A DNA stretch of 64,000 nt from Bugula neritina (Eukaryota > Bryozoa > Gymnolaemata > Cheilostomatida > Bugulidae). The stretch's first letter is position 1, and every line of letters starts with the position of its first letter. Position numbers and translations under genes: made by a program. The stretch covers positions 9,185,722 through 9,249,721 of the forward strand of contig OZ037766.1 in the NCBI GenBank assembly GCA_964035545.1, given 5' to 3'. The notes beneath the pieces were generated by a model. It made no database searches. It was not told the DNA's origin and saw only the letters and a program-made list of their open reading frames with translations. This document shows positions 34,726-46,620 of this stretch, piece by piece.

Positions 34726-37700
34726 AACCGTACCAGATAGCTCAGCCTCCGCGTCTGGAAAATCCAATGAAGAACCTACAGATGATTCCCGCGGTACCAA
34801 ATTCAGTTGTGGCTGTAGCTATAGTTGGACAATAGTGGTTCTGCTATCAGTTGCAATGATATTCGATTATGTTCAGAGAGTTAACTTGTCAGTCACATTG
34901 CTCTCTGTTGCTCCATCAAAAGAACCCAATGCTACTACTATTGGCCCCATCGTGGACCAAGTAAGTGTCGTATCTAAAGCTGCAACAATTTTCATAATAA
35001 TACGTGTCGCAGTAAATATGTTTTTGCTATTCGTAAAAGCTGAAAAGTGAGTTTTTTTTTATAAAGAAGCTTATTGTAATACATAACAAAATATCATAAG
35101 TTTGTTCCCAAGGCTAAAAATTGAATTTTCCAGTTTTGTTCTTTTCTATTTTTATCTCAATAGTATATGTCATGGCATCTCTCATGAGTTATAATGCCGG
35201 CAGTAAAATGCACTACTTTTCAGCTCACTATACAGTGTCTCTCTGTTTAATAATAATAATAGCAACAATAACCCAGTATGGTTGAGCATGCAGTGTCATA
35301 GTAGGATGTTGCTCAACTAGCTGATAGCTGCTCTCGAATTTTATCAAAAAAACTGGAAGTAGAATCTCTTGAAACACTGGATGATGTTTAATCATAACAA
35401 ATATGAATTGATTAAACTTAGAAAATTAGGTTAATGGTGATTCATGATTTTTTCATTGAGCTGCAATATAATATTACAAATTGTTTTCATAAATATGAAT
35501 ATATCTCGAGTAAGTATAAGTATTAGTGATTCAACTAAACAAAACTCGGTCTTCAATTTTAGTAGCTTTTGAAATAATGCTCTGTTAAAAAAATGTGCAA
35601 TTTTTGTCCAGCCATGTCATTTATGCTGATTTTTATGGTTTTTTGTATTTTTGTAAACACACAAGTTGATAAAGTTGCACTGATTTACAGTGAATTATTT
35701 TTTTATGATGAGTGAATGTATTCCAGGTTGTCAAAACAACTTACAGAGTCAACTTGTATATCATTTGCATATTCTTTCAAAAACTGCTGGGTACAAATGA
35801 AGTTTATATAAGTGCAACTTTTTGATACCAGGTAAAAAGCATGACCAATCGTCATAATATATAAGCAGCTCAAGTGGGCAATGTGCAACCAAACTCGATA
35901 CCTGTTACAGTCTCGCCTATATAATATTTTCGTAGTCTTTGAAACGTCTTCTTTTGAATACATTGACTGTGTACAGCCTATATATACCAGCAGCAATGCA
36001 GTAAATAATACTAACATTACATCTTCCTTAACCTTACCAGCATAGCTGAAAATATCAACCCTTGCTGTATTCTTCTCTCTAAATAAATTAACAGATACTT
36101 ATTTGTTTATTTATTAAATATTTAATTATAGATTTTTGTTAATGAAGTTAGGGAATAAGTGAATTTTGTCTGTTATCTGAAATATGGAAGGGGAAAAGCT
36201 ACTTGTTATGGAGTATTTTACAAATATATAATACATAATAGGCCCTGAAAATTACTAAAAAGTAAAGCATAAGTAAATGCAGGAATATTGTTACAATGTA
36301 ATGCTACTTAGCGTTGAGTTTCTGCCATTTAGATTTTCGTTACAGGAAGAAAATTTAATGTTCATTTAATTTTGAATCTTATTAAAGCACTGATCATGCA
36401 CCTAGCGCTTATATTTTTACTTTCTGTTCTACCCGTTATATTAATGCATTGTAGGAGTTTGCCAGCACATTTTGGACGCCAGTAGAGATTGGTTTACTCC
36501 ACAGCAGCTACTATGCTGGTTTCCTAATCTCACAGGTTCCAGCAGCAATAGCAAGCTATTACTTTATGCCCCACAGGTTGAGTATTATATTATATGTGCT
36601 TTTTATGTAATACCTTTAGACCATTTTCAATGTTTATAACCAGTAAACGAAAACTATAAATAATATTTATTTACTATAAATAAGCCAATAGTGAAACTAG
36701 CTGCCAAAGTTATAGAAAAAATATATTTTGCTATTCGGAATTTATTTCTTCTTTTGTTCCTTTTGTCAGGTTTAGATTTTTATATGGCTGAGCAGTTAAG
36801 TGTTATGCAGCCATTGCAGTTAGCAATTTAACTTTTTTATTCCAAAATTTGAAATCAGAGTATTTATTTTTGCAAAATATTTTACTTTACATTACATTTT
36901 AGGACACTGGCTGTTGGCTTGCTTATTTCAGGTTCATTAAACCTGCTACTCCCGTTTCTCATAATCCATGAGATATACTGTTTAGTTCTCATCGTAAGAT
37001 TTCTCCAGGGTTTATTGGAGGTATGTTTACTTTACTTACACTTACTTTACTTACAGTTACTTTACGTTACACTTGCATTACTTAGACTTACTTTACTTAC
37101 CAAAGTTCATCATACACTGCAATATGCTACATATGTAACATTAGCATAAGCATTGTTTTTACTCTGCTCATACAACCAGCTGTATGTGTACAGTTATACT
37201 TTCAGCAAAAGGGCTACGAGCTTAGTTATGCACCATGTTGTATTTATATCATGTATTACTAAGGACTAGATTAGATGTTTCAGACTAACCAATTATTGCA
37301 AGTCACTAAAACTTTTGGTTTATTACAGCCTTGAAGTTTTGAATAGAGAAACATAGCAGTCTTATGAATTTTAAAAGGTTTCTTTTCTAAATACTTGCAT
37401 CAAGCTTTATTTTGACTCGGTGCAATTTTATTTGAATTTGTAGGTGAAGATCATAGCTATGATCTTCACCTACAAATTTAAATAAAATTGCATTGACAAA
37501 TCTATTGTAGAAGTCAAATTATTTATTAACATGCATAATCACTATATGAAGCCATTTTGTTTTACTTCAACTTATCGGTATAGCTACTTATGTGTTAATG
37601 TGATAATCAGCATAATATCTAAACTTCAACTAATTTATTTTATACAGGGTGTATTGTGGCCAGCCTCCTATGTCCTGTTGAATAGCTGGACAGCACAGAA

Positions 37701-40700
37701 AGAGAGATATAGAGCATCTGGCATAGTCGCTGCAGGTATCTTTAAGTACACTTAGTTGATCTGTTTCTAACCATACACTAAAAAAGTTCTAATAAAAATT
37801 TCAATTTCTTTTAATGGGGGGGGGAGGGGGTTAATCTAACATAAGAGAACTTTAGCTTTACAAGGGAGGTTAATGCTGAATAGGCCTAATAAATAAATAA
37901 TCTGCTAATCAAGAACAGTACAAGCATTTAGCAGTAATTTAGTAACGTAAAATTATAATGTATGATATATTGTGGCAATTCTAAATTGGCTAATGTTTTA
38001 CACAGTCACACTCAAAGTTGAAAGAAAAATTCTTTAATTGGTCCTGAGAGTTGAACTATTTGCAATAAAATTGTTTTTACTAAATCAGGTTGTCCCAGCA
38101 AGTCTCTTTAAATTTGTGGCCAATAAATTCCATCTCCCAACCTGTACGCCTCACAATCAAATAGAATTTGAACCTGCAGTTAGTTGCACTGGTTGTAAAT
38201 TCTGCTAAAATTGTAATAACACATTTGCACGTGATTGTTTTTTTTTGGTACACAATAACCAGCTATGAGATGCAACTGTAATGGCCAATGGGGACGCAGA
38301 AATTATCAAAATAAATTTTTACTTTTCGTTGCTAGGCTATTCCAATTAGGTTTCGTGCAGCTAAATAATGATCATTAATGAGCCTGCGATAACTTTTTAG
38401 GATCCTATGCAGGGCCTATTGTAGGCTTCCCTCTCTGTAGTTTGATAGCAGCCAACCTCGGATGGCCATACGTCTTCTATATTTCAGGTTTGATTATATC
38501 TATATATAGTAAAACTGCATAAAATTTGAATTGTGAAATGAGAGCTATGGTATAACATTCAATACAATGTAGTTACTGATATTTTTCAGCAGCTGCTAAA
38601 CATTTATTACTGCAGGTGGTGCCTGCATAGTGTGGACTATTTGTTGGATGATATTCTCTTCTGATAAACCAGAGAATCATCCGTATATTTCAGAACAGGA
38701 AATGATGTATTTGAAAAATGAAAATGTCCAATTAAGTGCTGACGTAAGTAGGCAATCGTTTTATGCAAGAGCAGTACATGCTGACAGTGCATTGCAACAT
38801 GCTTACAGAATGTTGGAGAAAAGTTACAGTAGCATTTCGTGTTTGTCTATCTATTATACAATGACTAGATGCTCTTCCTAACACCACCAATGGCCTTTGT
38901 CAGGGGGTCATGGGTTTGAACCCTACAAAGGCCATTGGTGATGTTAGAAAGAGCACCCAGTCATAATTGCTCCTGTGCCTCATCTGAATAAGTCCTTAGC
39001 CCCGATTAAACAAAAAAAAACCTTTTCATCTGGGGTTTCTCACAGGGGTGGTGACTATAAACTTGCATGAGTTTTTATCTATTATACAATAACTATTTAC
39101 AGTGTCATTCTCATATTTTATACCTATACGGTGTGCTGTACAGTCATGCATGCGTTATTATAGTGGAAGAGCACACCTTGGAGAAGCATGCTGAGATCCA
39201 AACCATTCATAGCCTTGTGCCTCTGTGGCTTTGCAAAAGGTTGGGTGTTTGACCTCTTACTTGCAGAAACACCAACTTTCTTGAATGCTTTTAATTTAAC
39301 CATTGAGGAGGTAAGACTTTAGAAAATAACCAGTTTGTGTGCGAGTTCACATGAGCAGTATAATGTAGACAGACTTTTCATCCACTGCAAGCACTATAAA
39401 AGTTACTCCCTAAATATTCTTAATTTTAACCTAATTATACTAATTCTGTACATTTATTATTCTATATAATATTATGATTACTTTTGTCGTGTAATTTTTG
39501 GCATGAGAAAAACTAGATCTTGGAACATGTGCTAATATTTAGCATATTTTGATGCATTAATATAAGTAGTAGTATTATATGTGGGACATATTATATTGTA
39601 TTGTATAATAACTGCTTATTTCTTTGTGATAAAACTTATCGATGTTTTGTAGATTGGACTTTTCTCTGCTCTACCGTTTGCACTACGACTAGCTATGTCC
39701 TACCTCAGTGCAATAATAGGAGACTATTTTATAAACAGAAATATTTTGAGTCAAACCACAGCCAGAAAACTGCTCAACACTATAGGTAATACAGCTGACT
39801 CACACCAACATAACTACTCACTTTAAGAGCTAAAATTATAAGAAATTTCAAGCTTTACTAACTGGTTCAGCAAGTATAGCAATTACCTTTTTATCTTCAG
39901 TCAATCTGCTTATTGAGTGCTAGAGTATTTGTTATCAAATGAGTTATCATAAACAAATTATATTATTTATATTATATCAAAATATATTGTAGACTGTTGT
40001 ATTATATTAATTTATAATATTATTTAGGTTTTGGTACAGAAGCAGCTTGTTTGTTTTCAATGGGGTTTATATATTCTGGCTCTGCCTGTGTGGTTCTGCT
40101 GACTATTGGCTCAGGGGCAGCAGGACTATATGTATCTGGTGAATATATTATCAACTATTATCATGATATTTAATCTGCTTTTAAGTGTTATTATATAGAT
40201 TGATGATGACAATATTTTGTTGAACAATGCAGAAGCAGTCAATAATTAAATGACCATTGCTACATATTCTATGGTATGTGACACATGGTGTATATGTCAC
40301 ATGATATATGTCACATGGTATATGTCACTTGATGAATATAGTTTTGATAAGAAAAACCTACAGCTATAGACATACACCAAGAGTAAAATATCATCTGAAG
40401 CTGTTGACAAAAATATGTTTGTATGCTCTTGGGTTCATTAAAAAGGAAGTGTTTTTACTTCTGTTTCTTTCTACAAAACTCATCTTTGAATAGCCCACAA
40501 TTTGCTTTATCAATCTCTTGGGTTGGTGCTATTGCCCACTTTCCAATACATACAAGTGTCAACAATGAACCTGACATCGTAAATTATTGAGTTTATTTTC
40601 TATAATTCTATTATTTTAGGATGGCAGACCAATCATCTTGATTTGGCTCCACAATACGTTGGGATATTAGTTGCCATTACTCAATCAGCATCAAATTTAG

Positions 40701-43269
40701 GTGGAATTATCAGCCCTCTTTTGGCTACATATTTCATATCCATAAGTGTAAGTTCTACCAATACAGTTAAAACATAGTTAGACAATAATATAGTAATATA
40801 TTTAGTCTACCATGTCTACATCGTATCGACCAGTTATCTGTTATAGCAACTATGGTATGATAGAACTTTCTGGTAGAAATTTCAATAAACAGGGTAAAAT
40901 AACTCTAGAGAAGTCATAAGTCAAACAACCAAGTTTCTGTAAACACTGACTACTAGCACACGCAACATAGCATAGAAGACTAACAAATTTTTATTTTTAT
41001 GCCCCGGTCTAATTTACATATCAAAGAAACAAATAAATTTATTCTGTGATTCAACAAAAGTCTTATCCAAAGCTTTTTTTAAAAAATAAAACTTCTTTCA
41101 TGGCTCTAAAACCTTATAAAATTAAAGAATTAAAATCGTCATAGCCTACGTATATTATTATATCATATTTTAGATGCCTATTTGATTACACTTTAATTTG
41201 CTATAAACCAGCTTTATAAACTTCCTGTGTGATTCTGTAACAGCATGTCTACCATTATGTCATAAAGCAGGATGTACAGCATTTTCTGATTATCTAAAAC
41301 AGAACAACACAGCTACTTGCTTATTGCTTTTAGGTGACAAGAATAAGCAGAATTAAAACCATTTGAAGTTATTTAAAATACTTTTACAATTTTATGTTTA
41401 TTTTTTTGTTTTTCAAACTTGTATAAAAGCAGAATAAAATTAAGGTTTTTCTTACTTGTCGTATAGCTATCAGCTCAACCTACAGTACCACCACTTTCTA
41501 GTGTGCAATTATTATAACTTATAGTATTATAGGCACTCTATACTGCATACATATATTATAAAAAATTATTTATCTGAAATGATATATGTATAAAAATACA
41601 TAAGAAATATAGTATGTGAATAAATTTCAACTTGATTCCCATCTAAGAGAGGATAATTGTAAGTAATACAAGTGTAAATCAATGATGTTAATTTTTTGCA
41701 GTATAATATTCTTATAATTATTAACTAAAAGCAAATAATAATTACAGTTATAATTGAATCAACTTCTTTTACGAGCTAGTTCAGTAATATAATTATACGT
41801 AGTATTTATCCTACTATTTCAGGGCAAGTTAACATTTGGTAGAGAAATTCCCCCAACTATTTCAGAGGTGAGTGCAAGCTTACAGACATATTCTCACTTC
41901 GACTATGAAAATTCACTCATTGTTTTATCTTGCAAGACAATAAAGTATCTATAGGTATGGACAAAAATAATAACAGAAGACCTAAAAGCATGAATAATGA
42001 GAGTATGAGAGCAAATTATAGACCTATGGGAGCTTTTTTAAGCATATGAGGAAGAATAATGGTTAGATACTTTATTGCAAGGATATGAGATAAAATAGTG
42101 AGTGAATTTTCCATATTCCACTACATGTGTTGTTCAGTTTGTGAACTTTATGTAGGCATTTAAGTATAGGTGTAGTGATATACTGTAAGCTGGCCATTCA
42201 AACTTTTGGATTTCAAGATACCTCGTGAAAGTTTTCTATTTGCACGACAGCAAAAAATACAAGAAGTGAACAAAAAAGTTGAAGTACATGAGTTGCTGAA
42301 ATTAAGCTTGTTCATACAAAACCTTTAGTTAAAATATAAAAAATAGAAAAATAAGAAAAAGAAAGGCCCAGAAACTATGTCCGTACATGAAGCAAAAAAC
42401 TCTTTTGAGTATATTTTAGGGCATATACGCATGGCACATGACGTTCCTGATTTCAGCTTTGATTAATGCCACAGGATGTGCCTTTTACGCGACATTTGCA
42501 TCAGGTAGGCAGATCAAACTAGTTTTATATAATAAATGACATAATAAGTTGTACTTGCTAATTAATAAGAATAAACTTATTTTAAAATCCCTGGCAACAA
42601 ATATCTCCGAATGGCATTTGTAAATTTTAACAAAATATTATGTTAAAAATGCCATATCAGTAGAACCAAAAAGCCAAGCTATGCTATCTAGAGCCTGCGC
42701 AGTGGGACAGGGGTTGTGTCCCCTTTTTGGGACAAGCTTTGGTTACTGCAAACCTAATGTGCTATAAATGTGTTCTAATTAACAAGCTTTTCTTTAAAAC
42801 CAGCTTAATAAAATGCCTCACCTGTACTAATTTAATTATCAAATAAATTGAAAATTTGATCTAACAAAAAATTAACAAGTATAAAAAGTATAAGTTGTAC
42901 TCGCATAATATGCTACTTAGTATTTTACAATAAAATTTTATTTCTCTGTCAAACTTATTTGTTTCTGTGAGCTTATTTTACTTATCAGCAATACTCCTGC
43001 AGGCTCTAGCAATAGTCTAAGGGCAATTTGCAATAGTCCTGGAACGATGCAAGCAGCGGCCTTTTTCTAGGTGACAGTTACTAGATTATATACTAGTTTA
43101 TAGGCTGTTAGATATTGTACCAGCTGAGTACATGCTATATATGATATTATTAGGAGATCTGCAACCTTGGGCCGCAGAAGAAGAAAGTCTAGATGAGCTT
43201 TCACCTGTTGCTTCAACGTCAGGTGCCAAGTTGTCTTATAATGCAATCAATCAAAATAAAATAAGATGA
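34726..43269 (+). CDS. SLC17 anion transporter, VGLUT/sialin type (first exon not found)
   Basis: Major-facilitator transporter for organic anions, in vesicular, lysosomal or plasma membranes depending on subfamily. Exons: 34726-34960, 36455-36576, 36903-37020, 37648-37735, 38401-38487, 38616-38743, 39164-39310, 39653-39785, 40028-40138, 40620-40747, 41823-41867, 42420-42504, 43154-43269 (TGA). Phases agree and give 513 residues plus one split codon. The first listed exon opens at a strong acceptor with no in-frame ATG before TM1, so a 5' exon is missing. Family marks: QRVNLSV in TM1, LHSSYYAGF in TM2 (His as in VGLUTs), RFLQGLLEG in TM4, GSYAGPIVG, GWPYVFYISG and a NHPYISEQE loop. At the TM7 position where VGLUTs have an essential Arg (RSW), this protein has Lys (KGW). 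The C-terminus is short and acidic (AAEEESLDE). The substrate cannot be assigned. Introns hold a palindrome, a TTACTTTAC repeat and a SINE-like element. Confidence 0.88.
37026..37100 (+). repeat. TTACTTTAC-type tandem repeat in an SLC17 intron
   Basis: Short irregular repeats of CTTACTTTACTTACA and relatives begin six bases after the donor of the exon ending at 37020. Low-complexity pyrimidine-rich DNA with no sign of coding use. Confidence 0.7.
37421..37492. repeat. 72-bp near-perfect palindrome without a spacer
   Basis: Two 36-base arms meet at 37456/37457 (centre ATCATAG then CTATGAT). They are complementary at 35 of 36 positions; the mismatch is in the AATTTG/AAATTT part. There is no loop, so the DNA can extrude as a cruciform or the RNA form a 36-bp hairpin. 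It lies in the SLC17 intron 37021-37647. Confidence 0.95.
38869..39076 (+). mobile_element. SINE-like retroposon, copy A, with 19-bp target duplication
   Basis: The element is flanked by ATCTATTATACAATGACTA (38850-38868) and a copy with one change (39077-39095). Such long duplications are typical of LINE-mediated retroposition. It contains GGGTTTGAACCCT near 38921, close to a tRNA/pol III B box (GGTTCGANTCC). The first about 38 bases are the inverse complement of the 38 bases after that box (ACAAAGGCCATTGGTG...), so the head can fold into a long hairpin. The body (GTCATAATTGCTCCTGTGCC, then CTCAT) and tail (TCTCACAGGGG, GACTATAAAC) recur in copies B and C. A clear A box was not identified. 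Confidence 0.75.
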
Positions 43270-43327
43270 AAGGAACCGTATTACCATGTTGGTTTGATGT
43301 CCCTGTATTTTGACTTGAATATGTTAT

Positions 43328-43333
43328 AATAAA
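43328..43333 (+). terminator. Poly(A) signal of the SLC17 gene
   Basis: AATAAA about 60 bases after the TGA at 43267-43269, the first clear signal beyond the stop codon. Confidence 0.5.
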
Positions 43334-46300
43334 AAATACATCAAGGTACAGCCTATTTGAATTAATAGTATTTGATTAATTGATTAATTATATAAGCTCC
43401 ATCGTATAGCATTTACCTATGAAGATATAATGTGTCTCCACAGGTCAGTTCTGACCATACAATGGGTAAACATACACCAACATATTTTAAATACATAAAA
43501 TGGTGTGTTAAAAAGCTTTGATTCAACATAGCAGATAGAATTCTTCTGCACCACGATTATAAGCAAATCAATGCATGAGGATTACAGTAAAAAACTAATT
43601 TATTCATGCATATGAAAAACTGTGTAATTTTGCTTTTACAAAATTTTTATTAATATAATAAGTGACAACCAGTTGTTAAAGTTAAACTCTGGCAATATAG
43701 AAATTAATTTTCAATAAAATTGAATTTAAAGAGTAATTTATTAAAATCAATTTTGCTAATAAGGATAAATATTTCATCTGGTAAATTTGAAAAATCTTTC
43801 TATAGTCTATCTTTTACAGTTGCTGCTTACACATTTTAACTTATGCACATTTCAAACTAAACAACCCAGTCTTTCGAGTTATCTAAGCATACACTGGAAG
43901 AGTTTGAATCAGCTAATCAGCTTGCAGGCAAGAAAACATTTAAGTTGTTAGATTTAACTGTAACTTGTATGACACACTTTTTCGCACAAGGCATTATTTT
44001 CGTATAGCAATTTACTTGTGTTTAATGATGTAGTCTTAACTTTTGAAATAATAATCTTTATGAATTAGGCCGCTTATTTTGAAGTTTAGATATCTTTATG
44101 AAATAAGTTGTGTAATTTTGAAACAGCGCTGCTAATATCTATCAATAAAAATAACATATTTGTATGTAAAAAATATTGATACTGGAGCTACTTCCTGCAA
44201 ACAATTTAGTATTTTTGAAGGGACTTTCTTAATTAGGGTAGAAACTAATGCAGTAAAACAAAAAACAGGAAAATATTGACAATGATGGTTAGGCTATGCA
44301 TGTTTTGTCAGACACTAATTTTATACACAAACCTAAACCTTGGCACACTTAGGTGTTGCCATAGTTATCACTATATTATTATATATATCCACATGCACTG
44401 TAAATATCAATATAAGTATATATAAATCTATGTCAGTATGAATATATTATAAACATGCACACAACACTCACACACTTATTGTTAGATAAAAATAACAAAT
44501 TGTAAGGCAAGTGAATACAGTATATGCTTTCATTGTTTTCACCACCATAAAAGAACTGCCCATAGTACAGGCAAATTGCATTCCATCAAATTATTTATGG
44601 GGTTTTCACCCCTTTTTTCCAATCTCCACAGGGAGCCAACTCATTATTTAGAAAGACAACTCCACTGCCTTACTTTATCCGCTAGCTAAGAGGGATAATT
44701 CCAGATGATGGATTTCTTGTAGTTTCTTTTTTAATCATTCTAGTCATCTCAACACTAAGGAACTGATCATCACTGTTGGTAGTTTTAAGGTATGTGCGCT
44801 TTGGACCAACTTCAAGTGTGTAGTTGTTGAAACAAATCGTAGTACTTGTTGAATATGTCTTATGCCCTAAAAGATTGGTTCATAACCCAAAAGTCATTAC
44901 AAGCTGGATAGAAGTGGTCCAATAACGTTTGCAGTCTCCCAGATTTTGAATAACAAATGCATTGGATCATACATGTAACTTTCCACAATACAATATATTT
45001 ATAGCAAAATTTATCATCAATAAGCTAAAACTTTCTGCTTGGGTCAAAAGTTATTTAGTCTGTACATATTTCAATTTGCAGTAAAATTTACCACTTTACT
45101 AATCTATACAAATATTGCTTCATCTTTTATGGCTTCGACATTAAATTTTCCTGCACATATAGAAGATGGTGAAACATAGATTAACTTTATCTAACTTGTA
45201 GCACAACTGTCACCATCTGCTCCTTTATTTTAGAACAAGTTGTCTCGTGGTTAAAAAAAAATTCTCTACTGTCTCAGAGTATTTCAAGTCTACAGAGACC
45301 AAATGCTTCCATACAATCGTTTAAAATTATCAGCTAAATTAGTGAACTGGTAAAAACTAGCTTCTTTGGTTTCTGTATTTAAGAACTGTGACATTCATAC
45401 CAGCAATATTTTATTAATTTGGTTCTTAAAGAACAAATAAAGAAAATAACTAAAATGAAGAATTATAATTATGACAATTAATATTAGTGTTTCCGATGAC
45501 AGTAATTGGCACTGATGAGATTTTTGCAATTATTTTCAAATTTAGAAAGCAGTGTTTTAATATTAGGCTGACTTTTTACGTTTGGTGCATTATATACAAG
45601 TAAGCTGCTTTATACTACAGTAATTTAAGAATGTGCATGTAAATAGTCCTGGTGTAGCAGCTACAGGATTTCTTCAGTAGATATTATGCATTGCACAAAT
45701 TACAACATGTAAGCACCTTTTCCTGTTGAAAACCAGTGATAATAAAATGTTACATTTTCTCTATTGATAAATTATAGGGAACATGTAATGCCAAAATAAT
45801 TGCATAAAAATGGTCGCCTAGTGTGTTTAAAATGTTATTGAACCCTTTTTCTCAAAATAGCTGGCTAAGATAGCTGAATTCAGAAATTATTGATAAGGTG
45901 AACGGCAGTTATATTTTTCATTATTGATCTCTTGAATGCTACAGGGCTGTAGTAGTGGGTGAATAATGAAAAAATCTATGAAATACCTACCTACAAGTAC
46001 AGAACAAAGTAGAGGATAATGTAGCTTACAAACTGAAATGCTCACAAATTAGGTAGATAGCCCGAAACTTTTAAAACTGACAGAATTTATATTTACTAGT
46101 CTTATCAAAAAGTAGAAAGAAAAATATTCCTACAAACAATGAATTCGGGTAACAAAATTAGTGTAACATTTCCTTCTAGAACTGTGAGAAAATGCAACAA
46201 TAAACTCAGGGAAAAGAAGAGAATATGACATTATTGAGAATGACAAAGTAATTAGCCAATTAAAGAGTAAAATGAGTCAATTAGCATAGATAGAAACAGT

Positions 46301-46620
46301 TTCTCAGCTGTTGCAGTAAGCAATCAGTCAGTTAGCTGCCATTTGGTCAGCAAACAGACTGTAATGCAGTCAGCATAAGTAATAAGTAGGGTACTATAAA
46401 TAACAAGCAGTAAACATGCTGTGTTGGTGACCAGATGGTATTATCTGGAACATTACATTGGTGCACTATACATATAAAGTCATGAAACCGTTTATAATAA
46501 AGTTTCTGCAAAAACTATTGAACAACGGATGATAAAAAAGTGTGCTAAGTCAAGAAAGAAGTATATTAAGTGCTGGGCATCTACAGAACTTATGTAAGTG
46601 TCTGTAAAAGGCGTAGTTGG
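43334..46620. other. Intergenic region, no gene recognised
   Basis: AT-rich DNA between the convergent SLC17 and hippocalcin-like genes. All open frames are short and without protein-like composition. The 3' UTR of the hippocalcin-like gene must lie in its right part; I did not settle on a poly(A) signal. Confidence 0.55.

Noticed and set aside
38881-38960. GGGTTTGAACCCT stretch considered as a tRNA gene
   Set aside because: No cloverleaf could be formed; the flanking inverted arms and target duplications point to a SINE-like element.
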